Positions 8,861-20,253 are shown, counted from the first letter of the stretch. The stretch is DNA of 64,000 nt from an uncultured Paraprevotella sp. (GCA_944321365.1 CALULA010000001.1:496001-560000); one strand, 5' to 3'. Program-made: numbers and translations. Notes: generated from the letters alone by a model not told the origin.

Positions 8861-10447
8861 TTATTTTTTAAATAACTGTAAGGTAGATTTCGCCACCTCC
8901 TCAATGATGGAGGTTACTTCGTCTGTAATGATACCGGATTCCAGAACATCCAATACGTCTTTCTGGTGCGATGAATGAAGCGTTTCCAAAAACTCATGCT
9001 GGAACGCTTGCACCTGGTCGATGCGTATGTCGTGCATCAGATTGTGGACTCCGCAGTACAGAATGGCGACCTGCTCGCCCACCGGCATAGGGGAGTACTG
9101 GGGCTGTATCAGTAATTGGTTGTTTTTGCGTCCGCGATCTATCGTCATCACAGTCACGGGGTCCATATCGCTGCTGAATTTTGAGAATGCCTCCAGTTCG
9201 CGATACTGTGCCTGGTCTATTTTCAACGTACCGGCCACTTTCTTCATACTCTTGATTTGTGCGCTTCCTCCTACACGGGATACCGAGATGCCCACATTGA
9301 TGGCTGGGCGGAATCCTTGGTTGAACAAGTCTGTTTCCAGAAAAATTTGTCCGTCCGTGATGGAAATCACGTTAGTAGGAATATAAGCCGAAACGTCTCC
9401 GGCCTGAGTCTCAATGATGGGAAGCGCGGTTAAGGAGCCGCCGCATTTTACTTTACCCTTCAGACTTTCCGGCAGATCGTTCATTTGTTCTGCAACTTCC
9501 TGTTGGTTGATAATTTTGGCAGCTCTTTCCAACAAGCGCGAATGAAGGTAGAAAATATCTCCCGGATAGGCCTCACGACCAGACGGACGCCGAAGGATAA
9601 GGGAGACTTCGCGGTATGCAACAGCCTGTTTTGACAGGTCGTCATAGACAACCAACGCATGACGGCCTGTGTCGCGGAAATATTCTCCGATGGCCGCTCC
9701 TGCAAATGGTGCAAAGTATTGCAGGGCGGCAGGGTCAGCGGCAGTAGCCGCTACTACGATGGTGTAATCCATTGCTCCTTTTTCACGCAATGTGTTCACG
9801 ATATTGGCTACGGTAGATCCCTTCTGTCCGATGGCTACATAAATGCAGTACACCGGTTTTCCCGCTTCAAATGCAGAACGCTGGTTGATGATGGCATCAA
9901 CGGCTATGGCTGTCTTGCCGGTCTGACGGTCACCGATAATCAATTCGCGTTGCCCGCGGCCAATGGGAATCATGGCGTCAATAGCTTTGATTCCGGTTTG
10001 CAAAGGCTCAGATACAGGTTGACGGAAAATCACACCGGGGGCTTTGCGTTCCAACGGCATTTCGAAAGTTTCTCCGTCTACTGCACCTCGTCCGTCCAAT
10101 GGGACACCTAACGGGTCGATGACTCGGCCTAACATTTTTTCACTCACGCGAATGGATGCAATGCGTCGCGTACGCTTCACAGTCATGCCTTCCTTGATAA
10201 GGTCTGTGGCTCCCAAAAGGACAGCACCTACATTGTCCTCTTCAAGGTTCATCACAACCCCCATTACTCCATTCTCAAATTCCAACAACTCATTGGCTTC
10301 CGCATGCAACAGACCATAGATACGGGCCACACCGTCGCTCACTTGCAGCACAACGCCAACTTCGTCAAACTGGATTGCAGTGTTGATTCCCTTAAGTTGC
10401 TGGAGCAGTACCTCGGAGACTTCACTGGGTTTTATTTTATCTGACAT
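8861..10447 (-). CDS. atpA: ATP synthase F1 alpha subunit
   Basis: 528 residues; the non-catalytic nucleotide-binding subunit of the F1 hexamer. Walker A is GDRQTGKTA near residue 172, Walker B is in [13 protein letters not shown], and the alpha-type signature [24 protein letters not shown] is complete; the arginine finger region [16 protein letters not shown] is intact. It is about 20 residues longer than the E. coli protein, mostly within the C-terminal half. It follows atpH by 18 bp and precedes atpG by 10 bp. Confidence 0.98.
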   Translation of the reverse strand: MSDKIKPSEVSEVLLQQLKGINTAIQFDEVGVVLQVSDGVARIYGLLHAEANELLEFENGVMGVVMNLEEDNVGAVLLGATDLIKEGMTVKRTRRIASIRVSEKMLGRVIDPLGVPLDGRGAVDGETFEMPLERKAPGVIFRQPVSEPLQTGIKAIDAMIPIGRGQRELIIGDRQTGKTAIAVDAIINQRSAFEAGKPVYCIYVAIGQKGSTVANIVNTLREKGAMDYTIVVAATAADPAALQYFAPFAGAAIGEYFRDTGRHALVVYDDLSKQAVAYREVSLILRRPSGREAYPGDIFYLHSRLLERAAKIINQQEVAEQMNDLPESLKGKVKCGGSLTALPIIETQAGDVSAYIPTNVISITDGQIFLETDLFNQGFRPAINVGISVSRVGGSAQIKSMKKVAGTLKIDQAQYRELEAFSKFSSDMDPVTVMTIDRGRKNNQLLIQPQYSPMPVGEQVAILYCGVHNLMHDIRIDQVQAFQHEFLETLHSSHQKDVLDVLESGIITDEVTSIIEEVAKSTLQLFKK

Positions 10448-10465
10448 ATTTATGTGCTCTTTTTG

Positions 10466-11029
10466 TTATACGATCCTTCTGTTCTTTTCTATAAATTGCC
10501 TCTTCACACTTTTCAACTGTCCGGCTATGCTGGCATCGATGAGCCAATATCCGATACCCAGTATTGCTCCTCCGATAATCTGTGGGTCAACCTTTATATC
10601 GAATTCTACCGTACGCCCGCGATATTTTTGCAGGATAAGTTGTTTCAATTCCTCAAGTGTCTGTTGGGGTAGAGGTACAGCCGTGATCAGTTTTCCCTGC
10701 CGTATCTTTTTCTTTTTCCTATATAAGAATAAATAGGAATGCAGGATGAAAGTCAACAGCTTTTCCCTCTTGTTTTCCAATACTATCCCAAAGAATCTTA
10801 CAAGTTCCGCACATGCTTCTCTTTTTGCGGAAGCCGCATTTTTCAGCAGACTGATCTTGTCTTTTCTGGCTACAACAGGGTTTTCTATTGTGTAACGCAT
10901 TTCTGGAACCTGTCTATACAAAGACAATACCTGCTGAGACTGCTCGTAAACGTCTGTTTCGTGATGATTCTCACAAGCGTATTCAAGCAATGCCGTAGCG
11001 TAGCGCCTTGAAATGATTCCTATATCCAT
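10466..11029 (-). CDS. atpH: ATP synthase F1 delta subunit
   Basis: 187 residues; the peripheral-stalk cap (OSCP homologue). The N-terminal six-helix domain (ISRRYATALLEYACENH ... VVARKDKISLLKN) and the C-terminal domain ending IGYWLIDASIAGQLKSVKRQFIEKNRR, related to the usual DGSV..RL..L motif, are visible. A lysine/arginine-rich stretch (YRKKKKIRQGK) in the linker is unusual. The start lies 3 bp after the atpF stop codon, so translation is probably coupled. Confidence 0.93.
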   Translation of the reverse strand: MDIGIISRRYATALLEYACENHHETDVYEQSQQVLSLYRQVPEMRYTIENPVVARKDKISLLKNAASAKREACAELVRFFGIVLENKREKLLTFILHSYLFLYRKKKKIRQGKLITAVPLPQQTLEELKQLILQKYRGRTVEFDIKVDPQIIGGAILGIGYWLIDASIAGQLKSVKRQFIEKNRRIV

Positions 11030-11032
11030 CTT

Positions 11033-11545
11033 TTATGGCTCCTCTGTGTTTGTATTCAAATTTGCTTCATCCATCAGACGGTTCACCATCGCCAGCTGTT
11101 CGTCACTGTCTGAAAGTTTTTCACGCAGAATCTTCTCAGCAATATCTACTGAAAGTATGGCCACTTGACGGCGGACGTCATTAATGGCACTTTCTTTCTC
11201 GGCAGTAATTTGGTGACGGGTTTCCTCCAATGTTTTTTGTGCTTCTACTCTGGCACGCTCGCGGGCCTCGGCGATGATGCGGTCACGTGTGGCCGTCGCA
11301 TCTCTCAATATAGCCGTCTGTTGTTCCTGCACCTTAGCCATCAGCTTTTCACTTTCCGCTTTGACTTGTTGCAGTTGTTCATTGGCTTCGCGGGCTGCTT
11401 TGAGTGAATTATCAATATATTCCTTCCGTTTGTCTACCATTCCGATGATGACGGGGAACGCATACTTAGCCAAGATGAAGAATACGACTCCAAAACATAT
11501 CACCATCCAGAACAGCAGACCCGGATCTGGAGTTAACAATCCCAT
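11033..11545 (-). CDS. atpF: ATP synthase Fo b subunit
   Basis: 170 residues; the membrane-anchored peripheral stalk. One N-terminal membrane helix (PGLLFWMVICFGVVFFILAKYAF) is followed by a long charged helix with repeated Ala/Glu/Arg for the b-b coiled coil. I chose the ATG at 11543-11545: it lies 10 bp after the atpE stop and gives the normal short N-terminus. An upstream in-frame ATG at 11608 would add 21 residues encoded inside atpE and is unlikely. Confidence 0.94.
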   Translation of the reverse strand: MGLLTPDPGLLFWMVICFGVVFFILAKYAFPVIIGMVDKRKEYIDNSLKAAREANEQLQQVKAESEKLMAKVQEQQTAILRDATATRDRIIAEARERARVEAQKTLEETRHQITAEKESAINDVRRQVAILSVDIAEKILREKLSDSDEQLAMVNRLMDEANLNTNTEEP

Positions 11546-11555
11546 GGCATGAAGA

Positions 11556-11834
<279 letters not shown>

Positions 11835-11860
11835 TTAATACTTATTTTTTGATATTCTTC

Positions 11861-12904
11861 TCAATTTTCGTGTTTTACTCTCGCCAGACCGATAAAGATG
11901 GCCGACAAGAGGGTAAAGACATAAGCCTGGATAAAGGCCACCAACAGCTCCAACAGATTCATGAAAATGCCGAAGACAACTGCGATGACTGTCATGGAAG
12001 CGCTAAGTGCGCCCCCTACTTTGGCCATAATGAAGATGATGGAGATAATGCTAAGGATAGCCGCGTGTCCGGCCATGATATTAGCGAACAGACGCATCAT
12101 CAGGATAAACGGTTTCGAGATAATACCGAACAGCTCGATTACAGGCATCAAAGGCACCGGCACTTTCAGCCACAATGGAACATCCGGCCAGAACGCGTCT
12201 TTCCAGTATGCTTTAGAGCCGGGGACGTTGATGAGGATCATGCTGCAAAAGGCCAGTACGAGGGTAATGGCGATATTGCCTGTCACATTGGCACCACCGG
12301 GAAAGAATGGCACAAGTCCCATCAGGTTATTGATAAGGATGAAAAAGAACGCAGTGAGCAGGAATGGCGCATACCGCCGGTAATCTTCTCCGACGCATCC
12401 TTTGACGACATCCTCATAAATATAAAGTACTGTAGCCTCGATGATACCTACTCCTCCTTTGGGAGCACCCTCCTGCACGTGGCGTTTGTACCACCGCGAG
12501 CAGCCCAGCATGATGCCTATTAACAACGCGCTGTTGATGAAGAGAGCCAATACGTTTTTCGTGATGGAGACATCAAAGGGACGCACCTCTTGGCCGCTTG
12601 CGTCACGTTCCACGATTTTGTCGGCATACTCACCGTCCTTAGCAATGTAGAGGCCTTCATACTCCGCCCCGTTCTCTAAATGCGCAGACGAGAATACGTG
12701 CCACCCTGTGGAACTTTTGACAATGACGGGCAAGGGGATGCTCACGGTTGTCTCTCCGATGTCCGCAATGTGCCATTCGTAAGCGTCTCCGATATGTCCG
12801 AGTACCACCTCGCCGATGTTGATTTCCTCTTCCGCAGCCACCGGTTGTGGAACGAGGGCCAGCAGGCAAAGGCAAATAATGAATAGATATTTTGTCGCTT
12901 TCAT
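11861..12904 (-). CDS. atpB: ATP synthase Fo a subunit with long N-terminal extension
   Basis: 347 residues from the ATG at 12902-12904. I chose this start because it opens a clean signal peptide (MKATKYLFIICLCLLALVPQPVAA); an in-frame ATG ten codons upstream would place charged residues ahead of it. An extracytoplasmic domain of roughly 100 residues precedes the five to six membrane helices, a Bacteroidota trait; E. coli AtpB is about 270 residues. The essential stator arginine is in MRLFANIMAGHAAI (about residue 272), and the C-terminal helix FIQAYVFTLLSAIFIGLARV is intact. The gap to atpC is only 54 bp, so no atpI gene lies between. Confidence 0.95.
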   Translation of the reverse strand: MKATKYLFIICLCLLALVPQPVAAEEEINIGEVVLGHIGDAYEWHIADIGETTVSIPLPVIVKSSTGWHVFSSAHLENGAEYEGLYIAKDGEYADKIVERDASGQEVRPFDVSITKNVLALFINSALLIGIMLGCSRWYKRHVQEGAPKGGVGIIEATVLYIYEDVVKGCVGEDYRRYAPFLLTAFFFILINNLMGLVPFFPGGANVTGNIAITLVLAFCSMILINVPGSKAYWKDAFWPDVPLWLKVPVPLMPVIELFGIISKPFILMMRLFANIMAGHAAILSIISIIFIMAKVGGALSASMTVIAVVFGIFMNLLELLVAFIQAYVFTLLSAIFIGLARVKHEN

Positions 12905-12958
12905 TCTCTTTTTTTCTGTAGATGTCCAAAACATGCACTTGGTTACTTCCCGAAGCCT

Positions 12959-13219
12959 CTAAGATTTTGTTTCCGTGACACAGACCGACACGGTATTATC
13001 TTTCACTTCGACGAATCCACGTTCGATGGCAAACTGCGTCTTGCCTTCTGCATTACGGAATATGACATTGCCTTTTTGCAGCGACGAGATTAGCGGCGCA
13101 TGCTTGTCATATACGCCAAATTGTCCAACCGTCCCCGGTAGTTTCACATACTGAACGTTGCCGTCAAAGACCGTCCTTTCGGGCGATACAATCAGCAGAT
13201 GAATTTTATCGTTCCCCAT
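12959..13219 (-). CDS. atpC: ATP synthase F1 epsilon subunit, short form
   Basis: 86 residues, against about 135 in E. coli. Only the N-terminal beta-sandwich is encoded (LLIVSPERTVFDGNVQYVKLPGTVGQFGVYDKHAPLISSLQKG ... GFVEVKDNTVSVCVTE). The C-terminal two-helix arm, which in other bacteria binds ATP and inhibits hydrolysis, is absent. The frame is clean and ends with a normal stop, so this is a natural short form rather than a truncation; short epsilon subunits are common in Bacteroidota. The gene is 12 bp behind atpD. Confidence 0.93.
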   Translation of the reverse strand: MGNDKIHLLIVSPERTVFDGNVQYVKLPGTVGQFGVYDKHAPLISSLQKGNVIFRNAEGKTQFAIERGFVEVKDNTVSVCVTETKS

Positions 13220-13231
13220 AATCCGATTGAA

Positions 13232-14758
<1,527 letters not shown>

Positions 14759-14967
14759 CTACTTCTTATACCTTATTATATATGATAATTTAATTCTCTT
14801 TGTGTCGTGTTTGGAATGCATTCGCAGTTTTCAGGTCGTTCGCCGATTAGACTGTTCTGCCTTATTCACTTTTTCAACACTCTTATACATTCTTTAAACC
14901 AAGTTCTTCTTTTTATTCTTTTCATTTATACTTGTTTAACCACTGAAAGTCTTTACTTTCATCAATT

Positions 14968-15011
14968 CAAAGTTACGACTTAATCAGCTTTTTTGTACTT
15001 TTGCAAAGTTA
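14968..15011. promoter_or_regulatory. Divergent promoter region, atpD operon and lysR
   Basis: Minus strand: TAACTTTG at 14968-14975 and again at 15004-15011, both exact -7 matches facing atpD. Plus strand: TACTTTTG at 14996-15003 faces the LysR gene, start about 15010. The atp leader would be over 200 bases and holds no structure I recognise. Confidence 0.6.
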
Positions 15012-15042
15012 ATAATATTCATCATTTCTATTGATTATATTT

Positions 15043-15981
15043 ATGGAACTGACGCCTTTGAAATATTTTGTTAAGCTGGCCGATGTGTTGTCTTATACAG
15101 AAGCGGCGAAGGAGTTGTTCATTACGCAAAGTACGCTTTCGCTGAGCATCAAACATCTGGAAGATGAATTGGGCACTCCGCTGTTTGATCGTGTGGGAAA
15201 GAAAATCTACCTGAATGATGCCGGACGTGATTTCCTGCTTTATTCCCGGAAGGCGCTGGAAGAGGTGGACTATGGCGTACAGCATCTGAAAGAGATGCAG
15301 CATTCTTATAAGGGAAAGGTCAGAATCGGGGTGATCTACAGTTTGTTTCCACTGTTGAACATTTGTGTCTTAAAGTTCATTCGGACTTATCCGCAGGCCG
15401 AATTGTCTGTTGTTTATTCTCATTCTGTCCTGGAGCTGGCAGATCTGATCTGCTCCAACAAGCTGGATTTTGCCATGAGTTATCACCCTCAGGATGCGTC
15501 GGCACTCATGGATTTCGAGGAATATGCCCGTCTGCCTTTATGCATCATTGCCCATATAAATCATCCGGTGGCTATACGAAAGCAGTTTTCCTTGTCGGAT
15601 TTGACTGAGTTTCCCGTTATCTTTTTGGAGAAGGAACTCTATACAAGGAAAGTCATCGACAGGATGCTGGCCCAGTATAAGGTGAAAGTCAAGCCGCAGA
15701 TAGAAGTGAACAGCACTCCGCTTTTGCTCGAAATGCTGCGCACCGGGCATTGGATCTCTATTTTGCCTCAGGACGTAGTGGTGAGCAGTCCGGACCTGAA
15801 GGCGATTCCCATTAAGGAAAAAGTGGAGTGGATGCACATCTGTCTGCTCTCTTTGAAGGGTAAGAGGCACTCGCTGTTGTCGGAAAAATTTCTGGAGATT
15901 TTGCGGAATGAAACGCAGAATATCGTGAAGCATCATCCTGTAGAAGGCGAAGCGGGGATGCGGCAATGGAAAAATGCCTGA
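15043..15981 (+). CDS. LysR-family transcriptional regulator
   Basis: 312 residues from ATG 15043; a TTG four codons upstream is also in frame but the ATG gives the canonical MELTPLKYFVKLADVLSYTEAA start. The N-terminal winged HTH (residues 1-60: AAKELFITQSTLSLSIKHLEDELGTPLFDRVGKKIYLNDAG) is followed by a periplasmic-binding-protein-like effector domain (VRIGVIYSLFPLL ... ISILPQDVV). It is divergent from the ATP synthase operon and shares its promoter region; whether it regulates that operon is unknown. The ligand cannot be predicted. Confidence 0.93.
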   Translation: MELTPLKYFVKLADVLSYTEAAKELFITQSTLSLSIKHLEDELGTPLFDRVGKKIYLNDAGRDFLLYSRKALEEVDYGVQHLKEMQHSYKGKVRIGVIYSLFPLLNICVLKFIRTYPQAELSVVYSHSVLELADLICSNKLDFAMSYHPQDASALMDFEEYARLPLCIIAHINHPVAIRKQFSLSDLTEFPVIFLEKELYTRKVIDRMLAQYKVKVKPQIEVNSTPLLLEMLRTGHWISILPQDVVVSSPDLKAIPIKEKVEWMHICLLSLKGKRHSLLSEKFLEILRNETQNIVKHHPVEGEAGMRQWKNA

Positions 15982-16014
15982 GTTTTTTATGGATCAGATA
16001 TTAAAACAGATGAA

Positions 16015-16392
16015 ATGAAAACCGTATGTTTCTTATGTATTTGCTGGGCCGTCATCGGATTGCAGGCTTGCCGCTCGTCAGTAACACCGCAGCTTGTCGG
16101 CGGCAAACAGGACGCCCACGGCTGTCTGACAGCGGCCGGTTATACGTGGAGCGAGATGCGCAGGGACTGTGTCCGACTTTTTGAGGACGGGGAGGCGGTG
16201 GAGGATAATGCCTTGAAACCTTATGAGCGTTCTTATGTCATTTTTGCATCAGACAGCTCACAGGCGGAAGTCTTCCGCCCTGCACCTTTCCGGAATGAGG
16301 TGCTGAAACGGAGCGGGAACGAATGGTCGGGGCGGCATTGCAGGCTGCTGCGGAAAGGGCAGAAATGGTGTTTGCAGCATCTTGTTGAGTAA
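16015..16392 (+). CDS. Small cysteine-containing lipoprotein
   Basis: 125 residues. The signal peptide ends in a lipobox LQAC with the lipidated Cys19. The mature part has a GCLTAAGYTWSEMRRDCVRLFEDG motif: the two Cys and the AGY.WS pattern recur in a family of small Bacteroidota lipoproteins of unknown function. The C-terminal half is basic. It follows lysR by 33 bp on the same strand and may share its transcript. No function is claimed. Confidence 0.75.
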   Translation: MKTVCFLCICWAVIGLQACRSSVTPQLVGGKQDAHGCLTAAGYTWSEMRRDCVRLFEDGEAVEDNALKPYERSYVIFASDSSQAEVFRPAPFRNEVLKRSGNEWSGRHCRLLRKGQKWCLQHLVE

Positions 16393-16480
16393 AAAGGAAG
16401 GAAAAGACGTTACTTTTTTAGAATTATTTACTATCTTCGTCACTCTAAAGCTGAATGTTACAACCGCATACCCATTGAAA

Positions 16481-17704
16481 ATGAAACAGATTATCAATCA
16501 TTTTACAGATGATGACTTGTATAAACTGACCATGTGTTGTGCCGTGATTGACAACTTTCCCCGTGCACAAGTGAAATACCAGTTCACCGACCGCGATCAT
16601 CTCGTCTATCCCCCCGGATTTGCTGACAGACTGTCTGAGCAAATCGCCATGCTTGAAGATGTGACGATTACGGACGATGAGATCGATTTCATGCGTCGGC
16701 GTTGCAGCTATATCCCCGCATGGTTCTACAACTATCTGAAAGGATATCGCTTCAGGCGGGAATGGACGAAGGTGTGGCAGGACGAAGAAGGCCATCTTTT
16801 TGTAGAATTCGAGGGGAGTTGGGCCGATACGATCTTATTGGAGGTCAAGGTGCTGGCTATCATCTCCGAGCTATATTACATTATGACGGGGATGCATGAC
16901 CGTTTCGATTATGAGGATTATTATCACAAGACTTACCGTAAGGCGGAACGGCTGCTGGGGGCGGGCTGTGTGTTCAGCGACTTCGGCACGCGGCGACGGG
17001 CCTCTTTCGCGGCAGAAGAAACTGCCGTACGTTCGATGAGAGACTGCTATCTCAGCCGGCGGTGGGAAGGACGTTTTGTGGGGACCAGCAACGTATATCT
17101 GGCCATGAAGTACGATCTGTTGCCTGTGGGAACTATGGCACACGAATTTGTCTGTGCCATTGGCGGTATGTACGGGCCGCAGATGGCGAATCATATTGCC
17201 ATGAATTCCTGGCGCAACACCTTCCGCGGGGCATTGGGTACGTATCTGTATGACAGTTATGGATGGGATATTTTCAGCTTGAATTTCTCGGAAGATTTTG
17301 CCAATCTGTTCAAAGGCTTGCGTGTGGACAGCGGAGACAATCGAGAGGAGTTACGCAAAATCGTAGAGAAATATCGTTCGTTGGGAATAGACTCGCGCAC
17401 CAAACAGGTGATTTTCAGCAATGCGCTCGACACTGACGCAGCCTTGGAGATACAGGACTATGCCCGCCATCTTTGTCAGCCTTCGTTCGGCATCGGCACA
17501 CACTTCACCAATGATTTCGACGGTGTGAGGCCGATGAATATTGTCATCAAGTTGGTGGCAGTGAAGATTACAGAGCTGTGGACTTTCTATAACGACACCT
17601 GCAAGCTTAGTGAGGACACCGGAAAGCATACAGGAAAGCCTGACGTGATCCGCCGTTTTATGGCAGCCTTGCACATGCCGGATGCGGACGGAGAGCCGGT
17701 TTGA
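16481..17704 (+). CDS. pncB: Nicotinate phosphoribosyltransferase
   Basis: 407 residues; converts nicotinate, PRPP and ATP to nicotinate mononucleotide in the Preiss-Handler route to NAD. Visible landmarks are INHFTDDDLYKLTMCCAVIDNFP at the N-terminus, FSDFGTRRRASFAAE (PRPP/nicotinate pocket) and GTSNVYLAMKYDLLPVGTMAHE with the conserved histidine of the active site. The start at 16481 matches the family; an upstream in-frame ATG would add 33 unrelated residues overlapping the lipoprotein gene. A near-consensus -7 box (TATCTTCG, 16432-16439) lies upstream. The glutamine-dependent NAD synthetase at 53-55 kb completes the same pathway. Confidence 0.97.
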   Translation: MKQIINHFTDDDLYKLTMCCAVIDNFPRAQVKYQFTDRDHLVYPPGFADRLSEQIAMLEDVTITDDEIDFMRRRCSYIPAWFYNYLKGYRFRREWTKVWQDEEGHLFVEFEGSWADTILLEVKVLAIISELYYIMTGMHDRFDYEDYYHKTYRKAERLLGAGCVFSDFGTRRRASFAAEETAVRSMRDCYLSRRWEGRFVGTSNVYLAMKYDLLPVGTMAHEFVCAIGGMYGPQMANHIAMNSWRNTFRGALGTYLYDSYGWDIFSLNFSEDFANLFKGLRVDSGDNREELRKIVEKYRSLGIDSRTKQVIFSNALDTDAALEIQDYARHLCQPSFGIGTHFTNDFDGVRPMNIVIKLVAVKITELWTFYNDTCKLSEDTGKHTGKPDVIRRFMAALHMPDADGEPV

Positions 17705-17787
17705 GGGGCGGGGCCGGTGGCCGGAAGCAGAGGGCGGGATTGTGGTTTGCGGCATATCCCGGACGATAAGGCTGGGATGTCGTGAAA

Positions 17788-17875
17788 TCTTTGCGCAAGA
17801 CGACTTCCGTTGTTGCGCAAAGACGTGCGGTGTCTTGCGCAATGCCGGTCGCCGTTTTCCGCAACACTGTCTGGA
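17788..17875. repeat. 22-bp palindrome array 2 (3 units plus a degenerate fourth)
   Basis: TTGCGCAA cores centred at 17794.5, 17816.5 and 17838.5, and a TTCCGCAA variant at 17860.5: period exactly 22. Unit 1 carries an extra T (TCTTTGCGCAA) and unit 2 the matching extra A (TTGCGCAAAGA), so the two remain fully complementary. It lies between pncB and its convergent neighbour. The remaining bases from 17705 to 18093 contain only this array and the terminator at 18022. Confidence 0.9.
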
Positions 17876-18021
17876 ACAAAGGATGCAAGGGGTGGGCCGC
17901 ATGGCGTCCGCCCTTTCTTTTTTTCGCAGACTGTTCTCGCTATCTAACTGACAGTGACGCATATCTGCGTATTTGCTGAAGCGTTGCTTTCAGCCATACA
18001 TGGTGGCAATGTCAAACAAGA

Positions 18022-18056
18022 CGTCCGGATATCCGCCGACGGCAAACATCCGGACG
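18022..18056 (-). terminator. Hairpin behind patB
   Basis: CGTCCGGAT (18022-18030) pairs with ATCCGGACG (18048-18056). On the minus strand it is followed by TCTTGTTTG, a weak T-rich run. It would end the DUF3737-patB transcript. Confidence 0.6.
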
Positions 18057-18093
18057 CTTCATGAAATATGCGGTTAATGATGCTGTTTGTGTG

Positions 18094-19260
18094 CTATCTG
18101 TTCCTCACCCAATGGCAAAAACGCTCCAGAGCTTCTGTCAGTCTGCTGCGCGGACAGGCTATATTCCAACGCATGAAGCCTTCGCCTTCAGGACCATACA
18201 TGGTCCCGCTGTTCAGCCAAAGCCGTGCTTCTGCAATTAGACGGCGCTCCAATTCGTCAGAGGGTATTTGCAGGACGGAACAGTCCATCCACATCAGATA
18301 TGTGCCTTCCAGTTCCGTCAGTGGAAATTGCGGCAGTTCCGAGCGGCAAAACTCCTGCATGGTCCGGCTGTTTTCCCGGAGATACACCAGCAGCTGTTCG
18401 AGCCATTCCGCGCCGTTGTTGTAAGCTGCGATGGTGGCTTCTACGCCGAAAGGATTGACGTCGCACACTTCATTGACGTTGATAGCCCGGTCTATGCGCT
18501 GTCTCATCTCACCGTCGGCGCAGACGATGCTGGCGATTTGCAGTCCGGCAATGTTGAAAGCCTTGCTGGGCGAAACGCATGTGACAGAATGACGGAGAAA
18601 CTCTTCCGACAGTGAGGCGAAAGGTGTGTAGGTATGTCCGGGGAAAACCAGTTCGCAATGAATTTCGTCGGCAACGACAGTCACACCGTGACGCAGGCAA
18701 ATGTCGCCCATTTGCTGCAACTCGTCGCGCGTCCAGACTCTTCCCGCCGGATTATGAGGGTTGCACAGCAACAACAGTTTTGCCTTCGGGTCGGACGCTT
18801 TCCGTTCCAAATCCTCCAGATCCATGCGATAGGTGTTTCCCTCATGCCGGAGGGGAGTGTTGACCGCTTCGCAGCCGTTGTTGCGTATGGAAGAAAAGAA
18901 ACAATTATAAACCGGTGTCTGTACCAGCACTTTGTCGCCGGGGGCGGTTAATGCCTTGATGATGGCCGAAAGGGCCGGCACGACGCCTGATGTGTAGATC
19001 AGCCATTCCCGTTTCAATGGCCAGCCGTGTCGGCTTCCGAACCAATGGCAGACGGCCTCGTAATATTCGTCCGGAACGCGAGTGTAGCCGAAAATGCCAT
19101 GCGCCACACGGCGTTGCAGGACGTCGGTGATGGCCGGTGCCGTGCGGAAATCCATGTCGGCCACCCACAGAGGCAGCACTCCTTCGGCCGCACTGTCCCA
19201 CTTGTAAGAATCAGTCCCGCGTCGCGGGATGATTTCATCGAAGCGATACTCCGTTCTCAT
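18094..19260 (-). CDS. patB: PatB/MalY-type PLP-dependent C-S lyase
   Basis: 388 residues, fold-type I PLP enzyme of the cystathionine beta-lyase (MalY/PatB) group, which cleaves C-S bonds to give pyruvate, ammonia and a thiol. The N-terminus (FDEIIPRRGTDSYKWD ... LPLWVADMDF) is diagnostic. PLP contacts visible are CNPHNPAGRVW, DEIHCELV and the Schiff-base lysine in SPSKAFNIAG. It lies 8 bp after the DUF3737 gene, so the pair is probably co-translated. A broader aminotransferase role cannot be excluded. Confidence 0.92.
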   Translation of the reverse strand: MRTEYRFDEIIPRRGTDSYKWDSAAEGVLPLWVADMDFRTAPAITDVLQRRVAHGIFGYTRVPDEYYEAVCHWFGSRHGWPLKREWLIYTSGVVPALSAIIKALTAPGDKVLVQTPVYNCFFSSIRNNGCEAVNTPLRHEGNTYRMDLEDLERKASDPKAKLLLLCNPHNPAGRVWTRDELQQMGDICLRHGVTVVADEIHCELVFPGHTYTPFASLSEEFLRHSVTCVSPSKAFNIAGLQIASIVCADGEMRQRIDRAINVNEVCDVNPFGVEATIAAYNNGAEWLEQLLVYLRENSRTMQEFCRSELPQFPLTELEGTYLMWMDCSVLQIPSDELERRLIAEARLWLNSGTMYGPEGEGFMRWNIACPRSRLTEALERFCHWVRNR

Positions 19261-19268
19261 TTTCAGCG

Positions 19269-20120
19269 TCAGGCTTTTTCACGTTCTACGATTTCACAGT
19301 CGGCCGGGGCCTTGATGTTCCGGTCGAGGATGATTTCTCCTATGCGGTCGGCGGTGATGCTTCCGGTGCGTGGATTCTTTACGCTGCGTATGTTGCCCGA
19401 AATGGTGGCCTGCACGCTGCTGTACTCGAAAGCCAGGTCGCAGTCGTCGGCCATTGTGCAGTTCTCCATCACAAGTCCGTGGGCATAGCACAGGGGCTGT
19501 GTTCCTGAAATCCTGCAATTCACCAGTCGCAGGTTGCGCGAGTGCCATCCCAGATATTCTCCGCTGAGTTCAGAGTCATAGACGGTGACGTTTTCCGTAT
19601 TCCAGAAAGCATCCTTAGAGTCGATGACCGCATGGCGTATTTCTACGTTCCGGCAATATTGGAACGAGTAGTTGCCCTGCTGGCGGTAATCTTCTATGCG
19701 TATGTCGCTGCTGTGCATGAACAGATAGTCGGCATGTGCCACTTCGACGTTTTTCAGAGTAATCCCCGCACAATGCCAGAGCGTTTCCTGCGCATCGGGT
19801 ATGCGGACGTTTTCCAGACGGAGGTCGGTCATCTCGCGGAACATTTTCGGAGCGTCTACCTGCGTATCGGTCATGAGCAGATGGTGTGAATACCACAGGG
19901 CGGCGCGTGCTCCTTCGGTGAACACACAATCGTGGATGCGGAATCCGTCGACGTGCCAGAACGGGTATTTACCTTCAAAACGGCAGCGTACGGCTTCTAT
20001 GTCACTGCATTCCTTAATGGCGGATTCTCCTGTGTGTATGGTCACATTTTCGAGTCGTACGCCGTGTGTGGCGAACAGCGGACGCTCGCCGCCGAATTCT
20101 TTGTCTTTTATGGTTTCCAT
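19269..20120 (-). CDS. DUF3737 right-handed beta-helix protein
   Basis: 283 residues from the ATG at 20118-20120 (METIKDKEFGGERPLF, the family's usual start); an ATG two codons upstream is possible. The body is built of short repeating strands with patterns such as 'V..C.F.G.YPFWHVD', 'LWYSHHLLMTDTQV' and 'YLGWHSRNLRLVNCRISGTQPLCY', as expected for a parallel beta-helix. No signal peptide is seen, so it is probably cytoplasmic. Family DUF3737 has no established function; its tight linkage to PatB suggests a shared role in sulfur or amino acid metabolism, which is only inference. Confidence 0.88.
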   Translation of the reverse strand: METIKDKEFGGERPLFATHGVRLENVTIHTGESAIKECSDIEAVRCRFEGKYPFWHVDGFRIHDCVFTEGARAALWYSHHLLMTDTQVDAPKMFREMTDLRLENVRIPDAQETLWHCAGITLKNVEVAHADYLFMHSSDIRIEDYRQQGNYSFQYCRNVEIRHAVIDSKDAFWNTENVTVYDSELSGEYLGWHSRNLRLVNCRISGTQPLCYAHGLVMENCTMADDCDLAFEYSSVQATISGNIRSVKNPRTGSITADRIGEIILDRNIKAPADCEIVEREKA

Positions 20121-20253
20121 TATCATGTTTGTTTGAGTTTGTTGTTTACATTTGAATGTTATCCGGATTTTTAAACTTTGGCACTCCTCCGTTTTACGGT
20201 TGATTGTGTGCACGTCCTCTGACCGGTATGCAGGCCGTGCGGAAAAACCACTG

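Noticed and set aside
12905..12958. An atpI-like gene between atpC and atpB
   Set aside because: Only 54 bp separate the two genes, too short for a membrane protein.
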